Part shown: positions 53,198-62,982 of the stretch, one piece after another
How the letters are laid out: each line of letters opens with the position of its first letter
How positions within the stretch are numbered: the first letter of the stretch is position 1
NCBI GenBank assembly: GCA_963757155.1
Contig: CAVWQS010000002.1
Location: 62,001 to 126,000 of the forward strand
DNA length: 64,000 nucleotides
Direction: 5' to 3'
Origin: DASXQK01 sp963757155
Lineage (GTDB): Bacteria; Pseudomonadota; Alphaproteobacteria; Dongiales; Dongiaceae
Notes under the pieces: model-generated
Seen by the model: the letters and a program-made list of their open reading frames with translations, nothing else
Told to the model about the DNA's origin: nothing
Database searches by the model: none
Program-made: the position numbers and the translations under genes

Positions 53198-53207
53198 AAA
53201 AGATCGC

Positions 53208-54014
53208 TTAGAGCCCCAGCACGTCCTTCATGGCGTAGAGGCCGGGCTTGCGGCCCGCGGCCCAGCGGGCGGCGCGCAACGCACCGCGGGCGAAGATCTC
53301 GCGGCTGGTCGCCTTATGGGTGAGCTCGACCCGCTCGCCTTCGGTGGCGAAGATCACGCTATGCTCGCCCACGACATCGCCGCCGCGGAGCGCCGTGAAG
53401 CCGATGCTCCCGCTCTTGCGCGCGCCGGTGATGCCGTCGCGGCCGCGATCGGCCACCTCGTCCAGCTTCACATTGCGCCCGGAAGCGGCGGCCCGGCCCA
53501 GGAGGAGGGCGGTCCCTGAGGGCGCGTCAACCTTGTGGCGGTGATGCATCTCGACGATCTCGATATCCCAGGCAGGGTCGAGGGCCCGGGCGACCTGGGT
53601 CACCAGCTCGGCCAGGAGGTTGACCCCCAGGCTCATATTGCCGCAATAGACGATCGGTGCCCGGGCGGCGGCCTCCGCCAGCTTCGCTTCGCCCGCCGCG
53701 TCGATTCCGGTAGTGCCGATGACATGGGCCTTGCCCGAGGCCGCGGCGAGGGCCGCATGGGCCAGCGTCGCCGCGGGGGAGGTGAAATCGAGCACGACGT
53801 CCGACGCGGCGAAGACCGCCTCGGCCTTGTCGCCCAGCGTCAGCCCCAATTCCTCGATCCCGGCGAGGCTGCCGAGATCGCGCCCGAGCTCGGCCGCCCC
53901 CGGCCGCTCGCTGCCCGCCGCCAGGCTGTAGCCCGGGGTGGTGGCGGCGAGGCGCAGCAACACCCGGCCCATCCGCCCGGCCGCGCCGACGACGCCGATC
54001 CGACAGTCGCTCAT
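53208..54014 (-). CDS. dapB: 4-hydroxy-tetrahydrodipicolinate reductase
   Basis: 268 residues. NAD(P)H-binding GVVGAAGRMGRVLLRLAA (7-24), GTTGIDAAGEAKL, then the catalytic and substrate region MHHRHKVDAPSGTALLLGRA with the conserved His-Lys pair, and FTALRGGDVVGEHSVIF. It reduces the DapA product in lysine and diaminopimelate synthesis. The start at 54014 gives the family N-terminus; an extension to 54062 is not needed. It follows dnaJ on the same strand, the common alphaproteobacterial order dnaK-dnaJ-dapB. Confidence 0.95.
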   Translation of the reverse strand: MSDCRIGVVGAAGRMGRVLLRLAATTPGYSLAAGSERPGAAELGRDLGSLAGIEELGLTLGDKAEAVFAASDVVLDFTSPAATLAHAALAAASGKAHVIGTTGIDAAGEAKLAEAAARAPIVYCGNMSLGVNLLAELVTQVARALDPAWDIEIVEMHHRHKVDAPSGTALLLGRAAASGRNVKLDEVADRGRDGITGARKSGSIGFTALRGGDVVGEHSVIFATEGERVELTHKATSREIFARGALRAARWAAGRKPGLYAMKDVLGL

Positions 54015-54082
54015 GATTGCGATCCCCCGCTTCTGTCCCGCTGGACGGGACGGCCCCCTCACCCTCGCAGAATTGGAGCGAG

Positions 54083-55224
54083 CTACTCCTTCAGCTCGTT
54101 CCAGAATTCCTTGACCTTGGCGAAGAAGCCTTCGGCCTCGGGGCTGTGCTGCTTGCCTTTGCCGGCATTCTCGAATTCCTGCAGCAGCTCCTGCTGGCGC
54201 TTGGTCAGATGCATGGGCGTCTCGACCATGATCTGGGCATACATGTCGCCGCGCTCATGGGAGCGCAGCACGCTCATGCCCTTGGCGCGCAGGCGGAATT
54301 GCTGGCCGGTCTGGGTCCCGGCCGGAATGGTGATGCGCGCGCGGCTGCCGTCCACCGAGGGCACCTCGATGATGCCGCCCAGTGCCGCGGCGGTCATGGT
54401 GATGGGGACGCGGCAATAGACATTGGCGCCCTCGCGCTGGAACAGCTTGTGGGGCGCCACGGTGAGGAAGATGTAGAGATCGCCGCCGGGCGAGCCGCGC
54501 AGGCCGGCCTCGCCCTCGCCGGCGAGGCGAATGCGGGTCCCGTCCTCCACCCCCGGCGGGATGGTGACGTTGAGGGTCTTGTCCTGGCGGCTGCGGCCCT
54601 GGCCGCCGCAGGAGCGGCAGGGCTTGTCGATGATCTTGCCGCCGCCCTGGCAGCCGCGCGCAGGTCGTCTCGACGGTGAAGAAGCCCTGGGAATGGCGGA
54701 CCTTGCCGCTGCCGCGGCAGGTCGGGCAGGTGATGGGCTTGGAGCCCTTCTCCGCCCCGCTGCCCGCGCAGATCTCGCACTGGCCCAGCGCGCCGACGCG
54801 GATCGTCGCCTGCTTGCCGGCGAAGGCCTCCTCCAGGGTGATTTCCATGTTGTAGCGCAGATCGCCGCCGCGCTGGCGCGCCTGCTGGCCACGCCGGCCG
54901 CCCATGAATTCGCCGAACATCTCCTCGAAGATGTCGGCAAAGCCGCCGCCCCCGGCATTGAAGTCGAAGCCGCCGGCGTTTCCCGCCGCCATGGCCATTC
55001 TCGAAGGCCCGGTGGCCGAAGCGGTCATAGGCCGCGCGCTTCTGATCGTCCTTCAGGACGTCATAGGCCTCGCTGATTTCCTTGAATTTGTGCTCGGCGG
55101 TCTTGTCCCCCGGGTTGCGGTCCGGATGGAACTTCATCGCCAGGCCCCGATAGGCCTTCTTCAGCTGCTCCGCCGAGGCGTCGCGCCCAACACCGAGGGT
55201 ATCGTAATAGTCCTGCTTCGCCAT
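54083..55224 (-). CDS. dnaJ: Chaperone DnaJ, two apparent +1 frame breaks
   Basis: About 380 residues after repair. J domain with YYDTLGVGRDASAEQLKKAY and the HPD motif in KFHPDRNPGD; a glycine-rich G/F region after a break near 55000 (AFE-MAMAAGNAGGFDFNAGGG); zinc domain with CEICAGSGAEKG, CPTCRGSGKV, then a second break near 54659 where removing one G restores CARCQGGGK (as drawn it reads CARLPG), and CRSCGGQG; C-terminal substrate domain (LNVTIPPGVEDGTRIRLAGE). All four zinc CxxCxGxG units are recoverable. Both breaks are single extra bases in an essential-like gene. Confidence 0.93.
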
Positions 55225-55348
55225 GGCTTGTCACGCACCCGCCGGCCGGCTTATCCACCAGCGCCGCAGCATCCCCCTTTTTCTGCGATTGGCAAGACCA
55301 CCCCCGCGGTCCGTCCTGCCGATCCTCTGTCGCTTTGGACCCGAGGGG

Positions 55349-55388
55349 ACGGCGCCTTCCCTCTCCCGCTGGATCGGGAAGGCGCCGT
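55349..55388. terminator. Strong hairpin between dnaK and dnaJ
   Basis: A 13-base stem (acggcgccttccc / gggaaggcgccgt) around a 14-base loop, in the 196-base gap after dnaK. It may attenuate or process the dnaK-dnaJ message, or be a dispersed repeat; the loop holds ctcccgc as in the repeats at 2036-2102. Confidence 0.65.
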
Positions 55389-55420
55389 CGGCCCCGAAGG
55401 TCTTGAGCGGGCCAGCAGGT

Positions 55421-57375
<1,955 letters not shown>

Positions 57376-57459
57376 GTTTCCTTCTTTCCTGGCGGATGCA
57401 GCCCCGAAGCCCGCATGGCGGCGCCTGGGGCAATCCCCATAAACCATTGGACCCGCCGG

Positions 57460-57490
57460 CATATATAGGGAGGCGACCGGGGGACGCAAG
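57460..57490 (-). promoter_or_regulatory. Heat-shock sigma-32 type promoter of dnaK
   Basis: Reverse strand CTTG - 17 bases - CCTATATATG. This equals the alphaproteobacterial heat-shock consensus as I recall it, CTTG-N17-CYTATNTNNG, at every fixed position. It lies 85 bases upstream of the dnaK ATG. Confidence 0.75.
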
Positions 57491-57587
57491 ACGGATCGGC
57501 AGGGGGAAGCGAGGTTTTCCGCGGGTCCGGCGGGCCTGGAAGGCTGCCGGCTGGTCCCGCCCCGGGCTCGGGGTCTAAGATCGGCCC

Positions 57588-57854
57588 ATGAGCGATGACA
57601 CGCCTTCCTCCCCGGGCTCGGCCCCGCCTGCAGAGCGCCCCGTCGACCCGGAGCGCGAGCCCATCTACCGGCTGGTGCGCCGGCTCATGCTGTTCGACCT
57701 GCTGCTGGGCGTGGTCCTTTTCGCCATCGTCGGGCCGATCTGGCATATCCCCGGCCTGCAGATCGCCGGCGCCCTCTTGGCGGCCATCGGCCTGGCTCTC
57801 TATGTCTTCTTCGGCCGGCTGGCGGCACGCCAGCGGGTGCGCGGCAGGGGATGA
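57588..57854 (+). CDS. Small membrane protein
   Basis: 88 residues: a Pro/Ala/Asp-rich start (MSDDTPSSPGSAPPAERPVD), then IYRLVRRLMLFDLLLGVVLF and a second hydrophobic run GLQIAGALLAAIGLALYVFF. Two membrane segments, basic end. No family assigned. Divergent from dnaK. After it, 57855-58095 holds nothing I can assign. Confidence 0.6.
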   Translation: MSDDTPSSPGSAPPAERPVDPEREPIYRLVRRLMLFDLLLGVVLFAIVGPIWHIPGLQIAGALLAAIGLALYVFFGRLAARQRVRGRG

Positions 57855-58095
57855 CCTTCGGGCCCCCGGGAACCGGCGACCGGATGGGGGATTAGTCCAG
57901 TAGGGTCTTCTCGCGTCAGAGGATCGACGGCATCCCCTTGAAGGAAATCCAAGATGTATGTGCTGACCAACGGATCCCGCGTGAGGTTCTTCTCCTTTCT
58001 GTGTGCCGATATCGTGCTCGGATCCCGGCCCCAAGAACGACCCCCACAGGGGCGACAATCAGGTCTGGCGGACCGAAATCGCGGCGTAAGGCAGC

Positions 58096-58824
58096 CTAGC
58101 GGATCATATAGACCTTCCGCACCGTCTCCCGGACGCGGCAGGTGCCCTTCCAGCCCTCGGGGAAGAAGGCGACCGTGTCGGGCTCGATCTCGATCACCTC
58201 GCCGGATTCATGGGTGTAGGTGCAGCGCCCGGCGACGAAGTGGCAATACTCGTCGCTGGTGACATGGCAGTTCCAATAGCCGGGGGTGCAGGTCCAGATG
58301 CCGGTCTCCCGGCGCCCGCCCGGCCCCTTATGCAGCAGGATGCCGGCGGTCACCGACTGCCCCTCGATCATCGTCGGCACGGGCCCCCAATCCCTGAGGG
58401 GGCCGGCCATCTGCGGGCCCCTGAGGATCGGGGCGGCGCCGCGGTCGATGGCCGTCGGCGCGCGGACCAGCATATAGGTGTTGCGCAAGGTCGCCTCGAC
58501 ATCGCAGCGCCCGGTCCAGCCCGAGGGGAAATGAACCACCGTGCCCGGGCCGATCTCGATGGTCTCGCCGTTATGCTCGGTATAGGTGGCGCGCCCGCCG
58601 AGGAAATAGCAGAGCTCGTCCCCGGGAAGCGAGAGCCGCCAGGAGCCGGGGGTGCAGACCCAGAGACCGGCCTCCACCACGCGCTCGCCCCCTTCGTCCT
58701 GTTTCCAGAGCAGCTTTCCGCTGGAGATCGACTGGCCCTCGATGGCATCGGGCTGCGGCCCCCATTCGGTGAGGCCGGCGGCCTTGGCGGCCTCCGTGAT
58801 ATGCGGGGCCGAGCTGGAACTCAT
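58096..58824 (-). CDS. Double-cupin protein (DUF861-like)
   Basis: 242 residues in two tandem cupin domains of about 110 residues. Each has the same segment order: GLWVCTPGSWRLSLPGDELC with YFLGGRATYTEHNGETIEIG, then GIWTCTPGYWNCHVTSDEYC with HFVAGRCTYTHESGEVIEIE; both end in a V-x-FP-x-GW-x-G turn (VVHFPSGWTG and VAFFPEGWKG). The pattern is that of the EutQ/ureidoglycine aminohydrolase-like DUF861 cupins, though only one His per domain is obvious. The ATG overlaps the glycosyltransferase stop (ATGA), so it is coupled to that gene. Function unknown; it may bind or isomerise a sugar or amine product. Confidence 0.8.
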   Translation of the reverse strand: MSSSSAPHITEAAKAAGLTEWGPQPDAIEGQSISSGKLLWKQDEGGERVVEAGLWVCTPGSWRLSLPGDELCYFLGGRATYTEHNGETIEIGPGTVVHFPSGWTGRCDVEATLRNTYMLVRAPTAIDRGAAPILRGPQMAGPLRDWGPVPTMIEGQSVTAGILLHKGPGGRRETGIWTCTPGYWNCHVTSDEYCHFVAGRCTYTHESGEVIEIEPDTVAFFPEGWKGTCRVRETVRKVYMIR

Positions 58825-60123
58825 GCTGCCTTCTCCGTCACTTTCAGGATCAGATCCGCGGCCTTGTCCGTGCCCTTGGCCTTCTGCATATGGCGCGACG
58901 AGGGCCTGGAGGCGCTTGGCCATTTTCTTGTCCGCCAGCAGCCGCTCGATGGTCGAGGCGAGATCGCGGTCCGTCCATTTGTAGCGCGGCAGGTCCGCGC
59001 CATAGCCCGTGTCGGTGATCCGGGCGGCATTGTCGAGACCGTCCCAGCAATAGGGCATGATGATCGCCGGCTTGCCGAAATAGAGCGCCTCGTTGAAGCT
59101 GTTGTTGCCGCCGTGGTGGATGAAGAGATCCACCTCCGGAATCACCGCGGGCTGGGGGTACCAGCTCTCGACATGGACATTGGGCGGCGGGGCCGCGTAT
59201 TCGCCGATGTAGTCGCCCAGATTTATCAGGAAGCGATAGGGCAGCCTGGCGAAGAGGGCGATCATCCTGATGTACAGATCGACATCCGCCGCACCCAGGC
59301 TGCCGAAGCTCACATAGATGAGGGGCTTGTCCTCCTTCTCGCCGAAGGCTGGCACCTCATAGCGGCCCTCGTCGCGGACGCAGCCCTCCAGATATTGGAA
59401 GCGCCGGGGATTGAGCGGGTGCTTGCGCTTGTAGCGCAAGGGCTTGGGATAGAGCAGCAGGTTCATATGCGGCGAGGCCTCGAAGAACTCGCCCAGCGGA
59501 TAGGGCGCGTGGCCGACCTTGGCCAGGAACTCGTTGAAGCGGGCATGGGCCGGCTTGATCAATTTCAGGAAGCGCTGCTCGAACTCCTTGAAGCCCGCCT
59601 TGTCCTTCTCATGGCAGCCGGAGAGATGCGGCGGGATATTGGGATCGGGGATCTCGTTCTCCGAGCAGGAGATGATGCGGATCCAGGGCTTGCCCGTCGC
59701 CTTGATGGCGGGGAAGAGGATCACATTGTCGACGCAGACCACATCGGGCTTGATGCGGTCGAGATGGGCCGTCAGCCCCTCATGGGAGATGATGGCGCTG
59801 TCGACGATCGCCTCCCAGACCGGCACCACGTAGGTCGAAAGCTGGCGGATCGGCGAGAGCCGGAAATGGGGCAGATGGCCGGCGATGAAATTGGCCCAGA
59901 ACTTCGCCACCTCCTCGTCCGAGAGCCCGCCGGACATGTCGACGAGATTCTCCTCGAAGCCGTATTTCTCGAAGACGCCCTTGAAGCCGCGGTCGCAGAC
60001 GAAGACCGGGTTATGGCCGCGCTCGCGCAGCTTCTGGGCGATGCCGACGCAATTCAGCGCCGGGCCGAAGGCGGCCTCGGGATAGAGCACGATGGTTTTC
60101 GGCTTGGCTTTGGCGCGGGCCAT
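58821..60123 (-). CDS. GT1-family glycosyltransferase (MGT/UGT type), one +1 break near the end
   Basis: About 434 residues after repair. TIVLYPEAAFGPALNCVGIA with GHNPVFVCDRGFKGVFEKYG in the N-terminal acceptor half, and in the donor half VSFGSLGAADVDLYIRMIAL, VESWYPQPAVIPEVDLFIHH-GGNNSFNEAL (the HxGGxNS-like donor site) and FGKPAIIMPYCWDGLDNAAR. One extra base near 58900 hides the natural end RHMQKAKGTDKAADLILKVT, then EKAA and a stop overlapping the cupin start. The start at 60123 follows aggggga. Acts on a lipid, steroid-like or polyketide acceptor, unknown. Confidence 0.85.
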
Positions 60124-60200
60124 GTTCTCCCCCTGACGATTCCGCCGGCGAAGGTGGCTTGGGGCCAAGCGTCCGGTCAAGCTCTCTCGCCGCTTGGCTG

Positions 60201-60323
60201 TTTCTGCAGCGAATTAACAGCGAACTTCGTCAGCTTTGCGGGCCGTCCCGGTCCGCGGCCCTGCTTCTGCAGGGAATTTGCAGGGACCGCGGCCCACTCA
60301 GCATCTCAGTGTATACGTAAACT
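60201..60323 (+). repeat. Copies 2 and 3 of the intergenic repeat near the ArsR gene
   Basis: 60262-60283 is identical to 21535-21556 and sits in a hairpin of ccgcgg arms (60253-60292). A degenerate copy (tttctgcagcgaattaacag) occurs at 60201-60220. The second module (cagtgtatacgtaaa) is at 60307-60321. The region is 297 bases long with no gene. Confidence 0.65.
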
Positions 60324-60420
60324 GCGTAACATCCAAGTCCTGCGGTGGCCGCGACTTGACAGAAAGGCTTCTGAGCTTTAATACACCTCTAGGTTAATTA
60401 ACTGGACCGGTGTATCAGAG

Positions 60421-60783
60421 ATGACGGCAGATCACCTCAGCGCCACTTTCGCGGCCCTCGCCGATCCCACGCGCCGGGCCATCCTCGCGCGGCTCGTCGC
60501 CGGGGAGACATCGGTGCAGGAGCTGGCGGCGCCCTTCGCCATCAGCCCGCCCGCGGTCACCAAGCATCTCAAGGTGCTGGAGCGGGCGGGGCTGATCTCG
60601 CGCAGCCGCCATGCGCAATGGCGGCCCTGCCGCCTCGAGGCGAAGCCCCTGCGCGAGGCCGCCGATTGGATCGAGCGCTACCGCGCCTTCTGGGAAGGCA
60701 GCCTCGATCGCCTGGAGGAATTCGTAACTGGTTTGCAAATGAAGGAGAGAAAGCGTGGTCAAAGGAAGCGCCAAGACCGATAG
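60421..60783 (+). CDS. ArsR-family transcriptional regulator
   Basis: 120 residues, winged helix: TFAALADPTRRAILARLVAG, SVQELAAPFAISPPAVTKHL and KVLERAGLISRSRHAQWRPC. No metal-binding CVC motif in helix 3, so it is not the classic arsenic sensor; this subtype is usually paired with an SRPBCC protein. It overlaps the SRPBCC gene by 29 bases. Upstream, an AT-rich tract (taatacacctctaggttaat, 60380-60399) probably carries its promoter. Confidence 0.88.
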   Translation: MTADHLSATFAALADPTRRAILARLVAGETSVQELAAPFAISPPAVTKHLKVLERAGLISRSRHAQWRPCRLEAKPLREAADWIERYRAFWEGSLDRLEEFVTGLQMKERKRGQRKRQDR

Positions 60784-61246
60784 CACTGTCGTCGACACCT
60801 CGGATCGGGAGATCGTCATCACGCGGCTCATCGACGCGCCGCGCGAGCTCGTGTTCAGGGCCTTTACGGATCTGAAGCAGGTGGGGAAATGGTGGGGGCC
60901 GAGGGGCTTCACCACCACCACCCATGAGATGAGCGTAAAGCCGGGCGGCGCCTGGCGCTTCATCATGCATGGGCCCGACGGCACCGATTACGACAATGAG
61001 ATCCTCTACCACGAGGTCGTAAAGCCCGAGCGCCTGGTCTACGACCATGGCGAGCCGGGCAAGCCCGGCCAATTCAAGGTCTGGGTGACTTTCGCCGAGG
61101 AGGCCGGCAAGACCCGGCTCACCATGCGCAGCCTGTTCGAGACCGCCGCGGCGCGGGACTTCGTGATCAGGGAAGTCAAGGCCATCGAGGGCGGCAACCA
61201 GACGCTGGACCGTCTGGAGGCGCATCTGGCAGGGATGTCGCGCTAG
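60755..61246 (+). CDS. SRPBCC/AHSA1-domain protein
   Basis: 163 residues with a GTG start at 60755 and aaggag at 60742-60747. START/Bet v1-like fold: ITRLIDAPRELVFRAFTDLK, KWWGPRGFTTTTHEMSVKPG, GAWRFIMHGPDGTDYDNEIL and VWVTFAEEAGKTRLTMRSLF. Such proteins bind hydrophobic ligands or activate partner enzymes. The ArsR-SRPBCC pair is a widespread two-gene unit of unknown role; the repressor probably controls both. Confidence 0.88.
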   Translation: MVKGSAKTDSTVVDTSDREIVITRLIDAPRELVFRAFTDLKQVGKWWGPRGFTTTTHEMSVKPGGAWRFIMHGPDGTDYDNEILYHEVVKPERLVYDHGEPGKPGQFKVWVTFAEEAGKTRLTMRSLFETAAARDFVIREVKAIEGGNQTLDRLEAHLAGMSR

Positions 61247-61265
61247 GCCGAGGCGGCTTCCTCGA

Positions 61266-62864
61266 TCAGGAGGCCGTCTCCGCCACGGCGCCCGACCAGG
61301 GCGAGGCGATCTCGGCCATGCCGATATTGCGGTGCTCGGCCTGCATGACGGCGCTGGGGGAGGCGAAGAGCACGGGATAGGCCCGGGTCTCGCCGACCTC
61401 GACCGGGCCGTCGGCGGCGACAGCGGCGATGACCTCGGGCCCCAGCCTTGCGTCGAGGGTGACGATGCCGCTGCCGCTCTCGTCCAGCCGGGGCTGGTGG
61501 AAGGCCGTCTCCAGATCCATGCCGTAGTCGATGAGGAAGGAGAGGATCTGGGCGACCGCCGGCATGATGCTCCGCCCGCCCGAGGCCCCCAGCGCCAGCC
61601 AGGGACGCTGCGTGCCGGCGTCGGGCCGGCTGACGGTGACCGGGCACATATTGGCGAGCGGTCGCTTGCCGGGCGCGATGGAGTTGGGATGGTTCGGGCG
61701 CGGGTCGAACCACATGATGCCGTTGTTCATCAGCACGCCGGTCTCGGGCAGCAGCACCTTGGCGCCGAAGCGCGACAGCAGGGTCTGGGTCAGCGCCACC
61801 ATCATGCCGTCGCGATCGACGACGGAGAGATGGGTGGTCGAGCTCGCCCGCGGATTGCCGGCCGGGCCGGTCGCTTCGCCGCCGGCACCTGCCTGGGCGA
61901 GGCGCTCGACATAGGCCTGGCGCAGCTCGCGGGCATAGGCCAGGTAATCGGCCGCGCCGGGCGCCTCCCCCGAGAGGGGACGGCCGGCGAGCCTGCCCAG
62001 CACCTGTTGCAAAGCCGGGCCGCCGGAGAGCCCCGGCACGCCGGCGACGCGATGGCCCCGGTAGTCGAAATCCAGGGCGGGCACGACGGCCGCCCGGTAG
62101 CCCGCGAGATCGGCGGCGCTGAGGGCGCTGCCGGCGGATTTCAGCTCGTCCGCCAGACGGCGGGCAAGCTCGCCCTCATAGAAGTCCCGCGCCCCGGCGC
62201 TGGCCAGGCGCCGCAGGGTCTGGGCCAAGGCGGGCAGCGGCAGATAATGCGGCGTGGTGCCGCTGCCCGGCAGAGGCGCCAGGCCTTCCGGCAGGAAGAG
62301 CCGGCGCGCCGGCTCGAAGAGGGCGAGATCGGGGCCGGCGACGGCGATGGCCAGCGCCCCATACCAGTCCAGCAGCACCCCCTCCTCGGCGAGCGCGATG
62401 GCGGGCTCCAGCAAGGCGGGCCAGGCCAGCTTGCCGAAACGCTCATGGGCGAGGCGGATGCCTTCGACATAGGTCGGCAGGGCGACGGACTCCGGACCGA
62501 TCACATTGCGGTCCTGGATCACCCGCGGCCAGCCGAAGATGTCCTGATCGCCCTTCGCGCCGGGCAGCAGCTCATAGCGCGCCGGATCGAGGCCGGCCGC
62601 CGCCACCAGGCCGAAATCGACCACCTGGGCCGGCCCGCCACCGGGCTGCGCCACCACCATGAAGCCGCAGCCGCCGAGCCCGCTCATCCAGGGCTCCACG
62701 GCGCCCACCGCGAAGCCCGTGGCGATCGCCGCATCCACCGCATTGCCGCCGGCGGCCAGGATCGCGGCCCCCGCCGCCGCCGCGCGCCGGCTCTGGCTGG
62801 CGACGATGCCGCCCCGGCCGGTGACGGCAGGCTTGCGCAGATCCCAGGGTCCGATGGTGGTCAT
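61266..62864 (-). CDS. ggt: Gamma-glutamyltransferase
   Basis: 532 residues. N-terminal nucleophile hydrolase with the autoprocessing site SSTTHLSVVDRDGMMVALTQ: Thr343 begins the small subunit and is the catalytic nucleophile. Also GGNAVDAAIATGFAVGAVEP, then SGLGGCGFMVVAQ and LPETGVLMNNGIMWFDPRPN. It cleaves and transfers gamma-glutamyl groups from glutathione and gamma-glutamyl amines. No signal peptide is visible, so a cytosolic form is possible (the E. coli enzyme is periplasmic). It would complement the gamma-glutamyl ligases at the left end of the window. Confidence 0.9.
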   Translation of the reverse strand: MTTIGPWDLRKPAVTGRGGIVASQSRRAAAAGAAILAAGGNAVDAAIATGFAVGAVEPWMSGLGGCGFMVVAQPGGGPAQVVDFGLVAAAGLDPARYELLPGAKGDQDIFGWPRVIQDRNVIGPESVALPTYVEGIRLAHERFGKLAWPALLEPAIALAEEGVLLDWYGALAIAVAGPDLALFEPARRLFLPEGLAPLPGSGTTPHYLPLPALAQTLRRLASAGARDFYEGELARRLADELKSAGSALSAADLAGYRAAVVPALDFDYRGHRVAGVPGLSGGPALQQVLGRLAGRPLSGEAPGAADYLAYARELRQAYVERLAQAGAGGEATGPAGNPRASSTTHLSVVDRDGMMVALTQTLLSRFGAKVLLPETGVLMNNGIMWFDPRPNHPNSIAPGKRPLANMCPVTVSRPDAGTQRPWLALGASGGRSIMPAVAQILSFLIDYGMDLETAFHQPRLDESGSGIVTLDARLGPEVIAAVAADGPVEVGETRAYPVLFASPSAVMQAEHRNIGMAEIASPWSGAVAETAS

Positions 62865-62982
62865 GGATGGATAGCCTCTCCGTTGCGATTTCGTCCGTTG
62901 CAGCGACGGGCATCATGGAATGCAAATCCTGTGAAAATCATGAGCGACCGATAGCCGGGCTTTACTCTAGACTTCGCGCCGC

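Noticed and set aside
58096..60180. Apparent glycosyltransferase/cupin fusion of 694 residues
   Set aside because: The true glycosyltransferase end (RHMQKAKGTDKAADLILKV) and stop lie in the next frame and overlap the cupin ATG.
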